Notes under the pieces: generated by a model
Seen by the model: the letters and a program-made list of their open reading frames with translations, nothing else
What the model was told of the DNA's origin: nothing
Databases searched by the model: none
DNA from: Cetobacterium sp. UBA6069
GTDB taxonomy: Bacteria; Fusobacteriota; Fusobacteriia; Fusobacteriales; Fusobacteriaceae
DNA: 26,295 nucleotides
NCBI GenBank assembly: GCA_002428805.1
Contig: DIXX01000083.1
Coordinates: 1 to 26,295 of the forward strand
Direction: 5' to 3'
Part shown: piece after piece, positions 1 to 6,517 of the stretch
How positions within the stretch are numbered: the stretch's first letter is position 1
How the letters are laid out: each line of letters starts with the position of its first letter
Program-made: the position numbers and the translations under genes

Positions 1-19
1 CTCCCGCAATCACAAAAAT

Positions 20-48
20 ATAGTACCACAAGTTAAAGAGAAAGTCAA
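20..48 (-). promoter_or_regulatory. Strong sigma70-type promoter firing out of the left edge
   Basis: On the minus strand TTGACT (48-43) is followed after exactly 17 bases by TACTAT (25-20). Transcription would start near base 13 and leave the window. The transcript would soon read GCGGGAG (7-1), which is compatible with the first seven bases of a tRNA acceptor stem, but the rest lies outside the window. It is separated from hflX, which ends at 103, by the hflX terminator. Confidence 0.6.
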
Positions 49-60
49 TAACTTTTTTTA

Positions 61-95
61 AAAAATAAAAAAAAGTCGAAATAAATCGACTTTTT
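61..95 (-). terminator. Rho-independent terminator of hflX
   Basis: Read on the minus strand, a 10-bp stem (95-86 pairing with 79-70, core AGTCGA/TCGACT) with a 6-base loop is followed by a long T-rich run (74-61). It begins 8 bases beyond the hflX stop codon, so it ends that transcript. Confidence 0.85.
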
Positions 96-102
96 AAATT
101 AT

Positions 103-1896
103 TTAAATTTCATTAATAATAAATTTAGAACATTTGTTATAAGCTTCATCACTAACAGTAGCGATTACTAGAGTACCTTCAGCTTCGTAAGATTCGCTTT
201 CGATAATAGCATTTCTATGAAGATAAGCGTTAATTGAACTTTCAGAATAAGGAATTAAAAGTTCAACTTTTTTCATAGTTCTAGGAAGAGCTTCAGTGAC
301 TCTTTCCATAAGTAGCTCGATATTAATCTCATTTTTAGCACTAATCTCAACAATTTCCATATGAGAGTAAAGCTCTTTTAATTTAGCAATCTGTTCTTCT
401 GTAGCTACATCACACTTGTTAAGAGCTAAAATAGTTGGTTTATCGAATGCTCCAAGTTCTGTTAAAACATTTTCAACAGATTTTATTTGTTGAATTACAG
501 TCTCACTAGAAGCATCTACAAGATGAACTAAAAGATCAGAGAAAATAACCTCTTCAAGAGTTGATTTAAATGCTTCAACTAAATCATGAGGAAGTTTTCT
601 AACAAATCCAACTGTATCTGTAAGAGCGGTAACTCTTTTATCTGGTAAAACCATAGTTCTTGTTGTAGCATCAAGAGTAGCAAAAAGCATATTTTCTGCG
701 AAAACAGCTTCTTTTTTTACTGTATTATCACTTGGATACATATCTACAAGAAGATTTCTAAGAGTCGATTTTCCAACGTTTGTATACCCAACAAGAGAAA
801 CTCTAGGAATTCCAGAACTTTCTCTTTTTGTTCTTTGAAGAGCTCTGATTTTTTTTATTTTTTCAAGTTCTTGTCTAAGAGCAAATATCTCGTCTTTGAT
901 TCTTCTTCTATCAATTTCAAGTTTTTTCTCTCCAGGACCTTTAGTTCCAATTCCTCCCCCAGTTCTAGACATAACACTTCCTAAACCGATAAGTCTATGA
1001 CTTCTATATTTAAGTTGAGCTAACTCTACTTGAATTTTAGCTTCTCTAGTTCTAGCTCTTCTAGCAAATATCTCAAGAATAAGAATAGTTCTATCGATTA
1101 CTTTACATCCAGTAACAGCCTCTAAGTTTTTAATTTGAACTCCACTTAACTCTTCGTCGAAGATTATAAGATTTGCATTTTTGATTTGTCTTAATAAAGC
1201 TAATTCTTTAACTTTACCACTACCGATATAGAAAATATTATCAATTCTTTTTATTTTTTGGAAGATTCTTCCAGCAACATTAACCTCACAAGCCCTTGCA
1301 AGCTCTTCTAATTCATCTAAACTTTCTTCTGAATCAACACCAACAACAATAGCGTATTCACTATCGTCTTCGACAACATCACTTTTTCTAAGTTCAGCTT
1401 CAATCTCTAGCACTTTATCCAAATATTCGATGGAAAATGTTTTTTCTAAAGAAAGATTTTCAATCTCTTCATAAGTTAATTCTTGATTTTCAATTTTACA
1501 ATATCCAACATTGATACCTGTAATTTCAGTCTCACCAACACCGATAGCTAAAATAGCATCTAACTTTAATTTTAGAAGAGCTGAAATATCAATCATAGAA
1601 AGTTTAGAATAACCATTAGGGTGAGTATGTATAACCTTTACTCCACTTAATTTTTTACTAGAAATTTCCAAGATTGGTAACTCAACACTGTTACTATCTC
1701 CAATTGCAACCTCTAAAATTTTACCTTTTCTATCAATCGAAACACTAATTTCACGATTAATAACTCTTGTCATATCTGTAATAAGTGCGACAATTTCAGG
1801 GTTAATAAGTTTCCCTTTTTCAACTGTCATACTATAGATAGTATCTAATTCAGCTAAAATAGAATCTCTAATTCCCTCAACATTACCTTTTATCAT
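103..1896 (-). CDS. hflX: GTPase HflX with N-terminal JAMM-like domain
   Basis: HflX is a ribosome-associated GTPase that splits stalled or stressed 70S ribosomes. The 597-residue protein is longer than E. coli HflX (about 426). Residues about 180-360 are the HflX-specific domain with the glycine-rich signature TGGGIGTKGPGEKKLE (311-326). The G domain shows G1 GYTNVGKST (369-377), G3 DTVGF (426-430) and G4 NKCD (492-495), followed by a G5-like SAK. The first ~170 residues are an extension that contains Glu49, His90-Thr-His92, Ser100 and Asp103, a complete JAMM-type metal-site spacing (see findings). From memory, clostridial HflX proteins carry a similar extension. The gene stands alone, with a promoter at 1971-1943 and a terminator at 95-61. 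The start ATG at 1896-1894 lies downstream of AGGATG-like sequence, a moderate Shine-Dalgarno. Confidence 0.95.
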   Translation of the reverse strand: MIKGNVEGIRDSILAELDTIYSMTVEKGKLINPEIVALITDMTRVINREISVSIDRKGKILEVAIGDSNSVELPILEISSKKLSGVKVIHTHPNGYSKLSMIDISALLKLKLDAILAIGVGETEITGINVGYCKIENQELTYEEIENLSLEKTFSIEYLDKVLEIEAELRKSDVVEDDSEYAIVVGVDSEESLDELEELARACEVNVAGRIFQKIKRIDNIFYIGSGKVKELALLRQIKNANLIIFDEELSGVQIKNLEAVTGCKVIDRTILILEIFARRARTREAKIQVELAQLKYRSHRLIGLGSVMSRTGGGIGTKGPGEKKLEIDRRRIKDEIFALRQELEKIKKIRALQRTKRESSGIPRVSLVGYTNVGKSTLRNLLVDMYPSDNTVKKEAVFAENMLFATLDATTRTMVLPDKRVTALTDTVGFVRKLPHDLVEAFKSTLEEVIFSDLLVHLVDASSETVIQQIKSVENVLTELGAFDKPTILALNKCDVATEEQIAKLKELYSHMEIVEISAKNEINIELLMERVTEALPRTMKKVELLIPYSESSINAYLHRNAIIESESYEAEGTLVIATVSDEAYNKCSKFIINEI

Positions 1897-1915
1897 ATTT
1901 CACATCCTTAAGTCT

Positions 1916-1951
1916 TAATATAATTAAGATTTTTTTATCTTAATTATATTA
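1916..1951. repeat. 15-bp perfect inverted repeat over the hflX -10/start region
   Basis: The arms 1916-1930 (TAATATAATTAAGAT) and 1937-1951 are perfect reverse complements separated by six T. The right arm contains the hflX -10 box and the left arm lies just downstream of the expected start, so the RNA would hold only one arm. This favours a DNA operator over an RNA hairpin. It is very AT-rich, so chance is not excluded. Confidence 0.5.
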
Positions 1952-1971
1952 CATATATAAGAAAAATACAA
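1943..1971 (-). promoter_or_regulatory. hflX promoter
   Basis: Minus strand: TTGTAT (1971-1966), a 17-base spacer, then a perfect TATAAT (1948-1943). The start would be near 1936, giving a leader of about 40 bases before the hflX ATG. The -10 box lies inside one arm of a perfect 15-bp inverted repeat (1916-1930 with 1937-1951). Confidence 0.7.
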
Positions 1972-1998
1972 ATTTTCTAAATTATATACAAAAAAAGT

Positions 1999-2027
1999 TT
2001 GCAAAATGGAATGAAATGTAGTATTAA
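1999..2027 (+). promoter_or_regulatory. Possible promoter of the DAACS symporter gene
   Basis: TTGCAA (1999-2004), a 17-base spacer and TATTAA (2022-2027). The match is moderate in AT-rich DNA. It is correctly placed about 45-50 bases before the ATG at 2078, which has a GGGAGG ribosome binding site at 2067-2072. Confidence 0.4.
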
Positions 2028-2077
2028 TTATATAGTTAGTTCTTTTAATAAACAATTTTAAGTACTGGGAGGAAAAA

Positions 2078-3250
2078 ATGAAAAAAATTGGTCTTTTACC
2101 AAAATTAATTTTAGCAATTATAATCGGTATTGGTGTGGGTATGTTAGGAATGGAGATGCCTGTAAGAGTGTTAGCGACGTTTAATGGTATTTTTGGAAAC
2201 TTTTTAAAATTCTCAATTCCTCTAATTATAATAGGATTTGTTGCACCTGGAATTGGAGAGCTTGGAACTGGAGCAGGAAAATTATTGGGAATTACAACAG
2301 CGATAGCTTATATTTCAACTGTGTTATCAGGATCGTTTACATATTTTGTAAATTCAGCTGTTTTTAAGCTGATTTTAAAAACAGGCTCTATGGTTTCATC
2401 AGCAGATAATCCAGAACACTCACTACTATCAGGTTATTTAACAATAAATATGCCTCCAATAATGGATGTTATGACAGCACTATTAATTGCGTTTATTTTA
2501 GGAATAGGAATAGCCATAGCAAAGGGACATGCAATTAAAGATGTAATGAATGAGTTCCAAAAGATAGTAGAAGGAATTATTAGAAATATAATTATTCCAT
2601 TTTTACCATTGCATATAGCAGGAATTTTTGCGAATATGACTTATGCAGGTCAAGTTGTAACAATTTTATCTGTATTCTCAAAAGTATTTGCTGTAATAAT
2701 TTTGCTTCATATTACAGTTTTACTAATAATGTATTTTATAGCAGGAGGACTATCAGGAGCAAATCCCATAGTTTTAATAAAAAATATGTTACCAGCATAT
2801 TTAACAGCTATTGGAACACAATCATCGGCAGCAACAATACCAGTAACTTTAAATCAAACTAAAGAAAATGGTGTAAATCCAGGAATTGCAGAATTTGTAG
2901 TACCACTATGTGCAACAATACATTTATCAGGAAGCACGATAACTTTAGTGAGTTGTGCAATGGCAATTATGATGTTAAACGGAATGACAGTAACATTTGG
3001 AACAATGTTAGGATTTATTTTAATGTTAGGAGTAACAATGGTTGCTGCACCAGGCGTTCCAGGAGGAGCAGTAATGGCAGCGTTAGGAATAATAGAAACA
3101 ATGTTAGGATTCCCGCCAACTTTAACTTCTATAATGATTGCGTTATATTTAGCACAAGATAGTTTTGGAACTGCATGTAATGTAACTGGAGATGGAGCTA
3201 TTGCAATTGTTGTAAATAAAATTGCAGGATTTAAACTTGAAAAAAAATAA
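2078..3250 (+). CDS. DAACS-family (SLC1-type) amino acid:cation symporter
   Basis: This is a membrane transporter of the dicarboxylate/amino acid:cation symporter family (GltP, GltT, SstT relatives), 390 residues with about eight hydrophobic segments. The hairpin-1 serine-rich motif QSSAATIP is at 248-255, followed by the TM7 segment (LCATIHLSGSTI, 278-289) and the TM8 motif NVTGDGA (368-374). Aligned by eye to archaeal GltPh, the aspartate that contacts the substrate amino group is kept (Asp361) and so are Asn368 and Asp372. The arginine that binds an acidic side chain is replaced by Gly364, and the TM7 NMDG motif reads HLSG (282-285). Glutamate or aspartate is therefore an unlikely substrate; a neutral amino acid is possible. 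It is monocistronic: a GGGAGG site precedes the ATG and a terminator follows at 3302-3334. Family assignment is firm, substrate unknown. Confidence 0.88.
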   Translation: MKKIGLLPKLILAIIIGIGVGMLGMEMPVRVLATFNGIFGNFLKFSIPLIIIGFVAPGIGELGTGAGKLLGITTAIAYISTVLSGSFTYFVNSAVFKLILKTGSMVSSADNPEHSLLSGYLTINMPPIMDVMTALLIAFILGIGIAIAKGHAIKDVMNEFQKIVEGIIRNIIIPFLPLHIAGIFANMTYAGQVVTILSVFSKVFAVIILLHITVLLIMYFIAGGLSGANPIVLIKNMLPAYLTAIGTQSSAATIPVTLNQTKENGVNPGIAEFVVPLCATIHLSGSTITLVSCAMAIMMLNGMTVTFGTMLGFILMLGVTMVAAPGVPGGAVMAALGIIETMLGFPPTLTSIMIALYLAQDSFGTACNVTGDGAIAIVVNKIAGFKLEKK

Positions 3251-3301
3251 ATTTAAAATACAGTTTTGTTTAAAAGAAAGATAAGTAAATAAAGGGGATA
3301 G

Positions 3302-3334
3302 AAGGGGTATAAAAATAAAATACCCCTTTTTTTT
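3302..3334 (+). terminator. Rho-independent terminator after the DAACS symporter gene
   Basis: AAGGGGTAT (3302-3310) pairs perfectly with ATACCCCTT (3320-3328) around a 9-base A-rich loop, followed by a run of eight T (3327-3334). Confidence 0.9.
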
Positions 3335-3397
3335 ATGTTGAAAATAAACTTTTATGTTAAAAATGTGTAAAAATTAAGTTAAAAATGGGTTTTTTAT

Positions 3398-3426
3398 TTT
3401 ACATTTTTTAAAATACATGATAAAAT
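3398..3426 (+). promoter_or_regulatory. Upstream promoter P1 of the Na/Pi cotransporter gene
   Basis: TTTACA (3398-3403), a 17-base spacer, TAAAAT (3421-3426). It lies just downstream of three direct GTTRAAAAT repeats (3337, 3356, 3378). Confidence 0.5.
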
Positions 3427-3434
3427 CTAGCTAA

Positions 3435-3463
3435 TTGACTATTTAATCAAAAAAAATTAAAAT
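3435..3463 (+). promoter_or_regulatory. Downstream promoter P2 of the Na/Pi cotransporter gene
   Basis: TTGACT (3435-3440), a 17-base spacer, TAAAAT (3458-3463). This is the better of two tandem promoters. It would give an untranslated leader of only about 15-20 bases, just enough for the AGGAGG site at 3477-3482. Confidence 0.65.
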
Positions 3464-3486
3464 AAAAATAGAATTTAGGAGGAAAA

Positions 3487-5118
3487 ATGTACTTAGATAT
3501 CTTTTTTAAGGTTCTAGGAGGACTAGGTCTATTCTTGTACGGAATGGAAAACATGTCTAAAGGAATGCAAAAAATGGCAGGAGAAAGATTGAAAAAAATC
3601 TTAGCTATGCTTACAACAAATCGTTTTATGGCCATCGGAATGGGAGTGTTTGTAACAGCATTAGTTCAATCATCATCTGTAAGTACTGTAATGACAATAG
3701 GATTTGTAAACGCTTCGTTATTAACATTAAAGCAAGCTTTAGGAGTTATACTAGGAGCTAATATAGGAACTACAATAACTGGATGGATACTTGTTCTAAA
3801 GATAGGAAAGTATGGACTTCCAATGGCTGGAGCAGCAGCAATATCAACTATGTTCTTTACTAGTGAAAAAGCTAGAACAAGAGCTATGGCAATAATGGGA
3901 TTAGGATTAATCTTCTTTGGATTAGAGTTAATGAGTGACGGATTAAAACCATTAAGATCAATGCCAGAATTCGTAGCGTTATTCCATGCGTTTACAGCAG
4001 ATACATACTTTGGAGTTTTAAAAGCAGCAGCAGTAGGAGCTCTTTTAACAGCAGTTGTTCAATCATCATCAGCTACATTAGGAATTACAATAACTTTAGC
4101 TGTTCAAGGTTTAATTGATTATCCAACAGCAGTAGCATTAGTATTAGGAGAAAACGTAGGAACAACAATAACAGCACTTTTAGCATCATTAAATGCAACA
4201 GCGAATGCAAAAAGAGCAGCTTATGCACATACAATTATTAATATCGGTGGTGTAATTTGGGCTACAACAATATTTAGACCATATTTAGTGTTCTTAGAGA
4301 ACCTATTAGATCCTGTAAATAATTTAACAGCAGCAATAGCTACGGCTCATACAATGTTTAACGTATTAAACGTAATATTATTTATTCCATTTGCTGGATA
4401 CTTAGCTGACTTCTTATGTAAAGTTGTTAAGTCGGATTCACCAGTAGCTAAAGAGAGAGTTACTCACTTAGATATACTAATGGCAGATACGCCATCAGTA
4501 GTTGTTGAGCAAACACAAAAAGAGATTTTAGCGATGGGAGCTCAAATAAAAGAAATCTTTGCTGATTTAGATGGAGTTTTCTCAGGAAAAGAAAAAATAG
4601 ATACTCAAGTTGGAAAAATTGAAAAGTTAGAAGATACATTAGATTTATTCCAAAAAGAGATTTCAGATGTAAACTTCCACATTTTAAATGGAACATTAGA
4701 TCTTGCTAATACAGAAGACACAAGAGAGAATTTACAAACTTGTGATGAGTATGAAACAATAAGTGATTACTTATTGAGAATTGCAAAAACATTAAAGAAA
4801 ATGCAAGATAATGGAATTGAATTAAACGAGTACAAGAGAGCAACTTTAAATCAATTACATAACAATGTTGAAGATTTATTTAATGACATTAATAGAGCAT
4901 ATGAGTTAAGAGATAAGGATTTATTCCTATCAGCTATAAAAAAATGTAACTATATTAAAGATGAGTATAAAAGAGCAAGAGCAGAGCATTTAGAGCATGT
5001 ATCAGAAAATGTAATGCCAGCAATGTTAAGTACAGGATATATGGATATCTTAAATAACTACAGAAGAATAAAAGATCATTTATACAATATAGTTGAAGTT
5101 TTTGCAAAAATAAACTAA
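3487..5118 (+). CDS. Na+/phosphate cotransporter with C-terminal PhoU-like domain
   Basis: This is a sodium-dependent inorganic phosphate transporter of the NptA/YjbB family (Na/Pi-cotransporter II related). The membrane half (about 1-310) contains the two inverted family repeats, each with a QSSS motif (61-64 and 192-195) and a GxNxGTT motif (GANIGTT 90-96, GENVGTT 221-227). Residues about 335-543 form a soluble, helical PhoU-like domain rich in charged residues, the usual arrangement of bacterial long forms (about 540-560 residues). The ATG at 3487 follows AGGAGG with ideal spacing. The gene has two tandem promoters and is followed by a hairpin at 5124-5147. The direction of phosphate movement in vivo (uptake or export) cannot be read from sequence. 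Confidence 0.93.
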   Translation: MYLDIFFKVLGGLGLFLYGMENMSKGMQKMAGERLKKILAMLTTNRFMAIGMGVFVTALVQSSSVSTVMTIGFVNASLLTLKQALGVILGANIGTTITGWILVLKIGKYGLPMAGAAAISTMFFTSEKARTRAMAIMGLGLIFFGLELMSDGLKPLRSMPEFVALFHAFTADTYFGVLKAAAVGALLTAVVQSSSATLGITITLAVQGLIDYPTAVALVLGENVGTTITALLASLNATANAKRAAYAHTIINIGGVIWATTIFRPYLVFLENLLDPVNNLTAAIATAHTMFNVLNVILFIPFAGYLADFLCKVVKSDSPVAKERVTHLDILMADTPSVVVEQTQKEILAMGAQIKEIFADLDGVFSGKEKIDTQVGKIEKLEDTLDLFQKEISDVNFHILNGTLDLANTEDTRENLQTCDEYETISDYLLRIAKTLKKMQDNGIELNEYKRATLNQLHNNVEDLFNDINRAYELRDKDLFLSAIKKCNYIKDEYKRARAEHLEHVSENVMPAMLSTGYMDILNNYRRIKDHLYNIVEVFAKIN

Positions 5119-5123
5119 TATAA

Positions 5124-5157
5124 AAAGAGAGGAGCAATCCTCTCTTTATTATTTTTT
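5124..5157 (+). terminator. Terminator between the Na/Pi gene and the PLP-enzyme gene
   Basis: A perfect 10-bp stem, AAAGAGAGGA (5124-5133) with TCCTCTCTTT (5138-5147), is closed by a GCAA tetraloop. It is followed by an interrupted T-rich tract (5145-5157). The broken T run and the next ribosome binding site at 5158-5164 suggest partial read-through. Confidence 0.75.
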
Positions 5158-5170
5158 AGAGGAGAAATAT

Positions 5171-6298
5171 ATGAAAATCTATTATTTTGATAACTCGGCT
5201 ACAAGTTCTCCAAAACCTGAATCAGTTTATAGCTCAGTTGAAATAGCAATAAGAGAGTATAATGCTAATCCAGGAAGAGCAGGACATAGAAAAGCTTTAG
5301 AAGTAGCTAGAAAAATATACGAAGTTAGAGAAAAGGTAGCTCATTTTTTTGGAGTTAAAAATAGTTTAAATGTAGCATTTACAGCGAATGCAACAGAATC
5401 CTTGAACTTTGCAATAAAAGGAGCCATACCAAAAGGAGCACATGTAATAACAACAAATTTTGAACATAATTCATCTTTAAGACCGTTGTACTCTATAAGG
5501 GATGAAAAAGAGGTTAAACTAACATTTATAAATACATATTTAGAGTTAGAAAAATCTATAACATCAGAAACTAAGGCAGTTGTAATGAATCATATTTCCA
5601 ATGTAAATGGAACAATACAGGATATAAAACAAGTAGGTGCAATTTGTAAAAAAAATGGGATACTATTTATACTTGATGCTTCTCAGAGTGCAGGATATAT
5701 TGATATAGATATGGAAAGAGACAATATAGATATACTGTGTTTAACAGGGCATAAATCACTGTTTGGAATTCAAGGTATTGGTGCAATTTGTATAAGGGAA
5801 GGAATCCATATTGATCCAATTTTAGAAGGGGGAACAGGAAGCTTTTCAAAACTGTCAAGACAGCCGAAAGAGATGCCAGAGATGCTAGAATCAGGAACTG
5901 TAAATACTCCAGGTATAATGAGTTTAGGAGCAGGATTAGATTTTATAAAAAAAATTGGAATAGATAATATTAAGGCGCACGAAGACGAGTTGACATCTAA
6001 ATTTTTAAAAGGTTTAGAAACTTTAGATAAAGTTAATGTTTATAAAAGTTTTACTGAAAATCAAGCTCCGGTGATAAGCATTAATATAGAAGGAATTGAT
6101 GCGGGAGATTTATCAAATATATTAGATGAAGAGTTTGGCATTTTAGTTAGACCAGGATACCATTGCGCTCCTCTAGCGCATAAAGCTATAGGAACTTACG
6201 AACTTGGTACTGTTAGATTCTCATTTGGATTTTTTAACACAGAAGATGAGATAGAATATCTACTTCAATCACTAAAAAATATTACTTTACAAATTTAA
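5171..6298 (+). CDS. Cysteine desulfurase-like class V aminotransferase
   Basis: A PLP-dependent enzyme of the class V aminotransferase fold, group II (SufS/Csd-like), 375 residues. The PLP-binding lysine is Lys195 in TGHKSLFG. The catalytic-cysteine loop RPGYHCAPLAHK (327-338) contains Cys332, so desulfurase activity (sulfur removal from cysteine, or selenium from selenocysteine) is expected. The N-terminal FDNSATS motif and the ANAT(E)S loop (72-77) that binds PLP phosphate are present. It resembles the family often annotated 'aminotransferase V / cysteine desulfurase family protein' found in clostridia and fusobacteria. There is no sufB, iscU or other Fe-S gene beside it, so its sulfur acceptor is unknown. 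The ribosome binding site is AGAGGAG (5158-5164). No terminator follows; the pyr promoter -35 box lies in its last codons. Confidence 0.85.
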   Translation: MKIYYFDNSATSSPKPESVYSSVEIAIREYNANPGRAGHRKALEVARKIYEVREKVAHFFGVKNSLNVAFTANATESLNFAIKGAIPKGAHVITTNFEHNSSLRPLYSIRDEKEVKLTFINTYLELEKSITSETKAVVMNHISNVNGTIQDIKQVGAICKKNGILFILDASQSAGYIDIDMERDNIDILCLTGHKSLFGIQGIGAICIREGIHIDPILEGGTGSFSKLSRQPKEMPEMLESGTVNTPGIMSLGAGLDFIKKIGIDNIKAHEDELTSKFLKGLETLDKVNVYKSFTENQAPVISINIEGIDAGDLSNILDEEFGILVRPGYHCAPLAHKAIGTYELGTVRFSFGFFNTEDEIEYLLQSLKNITLQI

Positions 6299-6314
6299 AA
6301 TCGTATGTTATACT
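6286..6314 (+). promoter_or_regulatory. pyr operon promoter
   Basis: TTTACA (6286-6291), a 17-base spacer, TATACT (6309-6314). The -35 box overlaps the last codons of the upstream gene. The start near 6320 gives a leader of about 200 bases before pyrB. The -10 box and the start lie in a near-perfect 18-bp palindrome (6309-6326, one mismatched pair). Confidence 0.7.
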
Positions 6315-6326
6315 TTGCAAAGTGTA
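6309..6326. promoter_or_regulatory. Palindrome over the pyr -10 box and start, possible operator
   Basis: ACTTTGCAAAGT (6312-6323) is a perfect 12-bp palindrome. After one T/G mismatch the flanks pair again (TA at 6309-6310 with TA at 6325-6326). It covers the -10 box and the expected start, where a repressor would block initiation. No candidate regulator gene is adjacent, so the role is an inference. Confidence 0.35.
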
Positions 6327-6348
6327 AAAAAAACGAGGAGGATAAAAA

Positions 6349-6474
6349 GTGAAGAAATCGTTAAGTATTTTTGGATTTAAGCAAGAAGAAAAAAAGAAAA
6401 AACCATTATTTTCATTATTTTTATCTTTTGATTTTAATATTAATATATGGAATAGAAGTTACATTAATTTGTAA
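6349..6474 (+). CDS. pyr operon leader peptide, 41 codons (attenuator)
   Basis: A short reading frame starts with GTG at 6349, seven bases after a strong GAGGAGG site (6335-6341), and ends with TAA at 6472-6474. It encodes 41 residues: a basic first half (KQEEKKKK) and a second half dominated by Phe, Leu, Ser and Ile, reflecting a uridine-rich stretch from about 6406 to 6440. The stop codon is inside the 3' arm of the terminator stem at 6449-6484. Length, U-rich middle and stop position parallel the 44-codon pyrBI leader of E. coli. There, low UTP makes RNA polymerase pause, the ribosome catches up, and the terminator cannot form. I infer the same control here. The peptide itself probably has no function. 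The gene is too short for most gene finders. Confidence 0.75.
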   Translation: MKKSLSIFGFKQEEKKKKPLFSLFLSFDFNINIWNRSYINL

Positions 6475-6493
6475 TTTCTATTCCTTTTTTTTT
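6449..6493 (+). terminator. Attenuator terminator in front of pyrB
   Basis: A 14-bp stem (6449-6462 with 6471-6484, one G-U pair, GGAATAGAA at the base) with an 8-base loop is followed by nine consecutive T (6485-6493). It lies 24 bases before the pyrB ATG and overlaps the end of the leader peptide gene, so a ribosome finishing the leader would disrupt the stem. Confidence 0.88.
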
Positions 6494-6517
6494 AACTAAA
6501 TTTTCTAAGGAGGAAAA

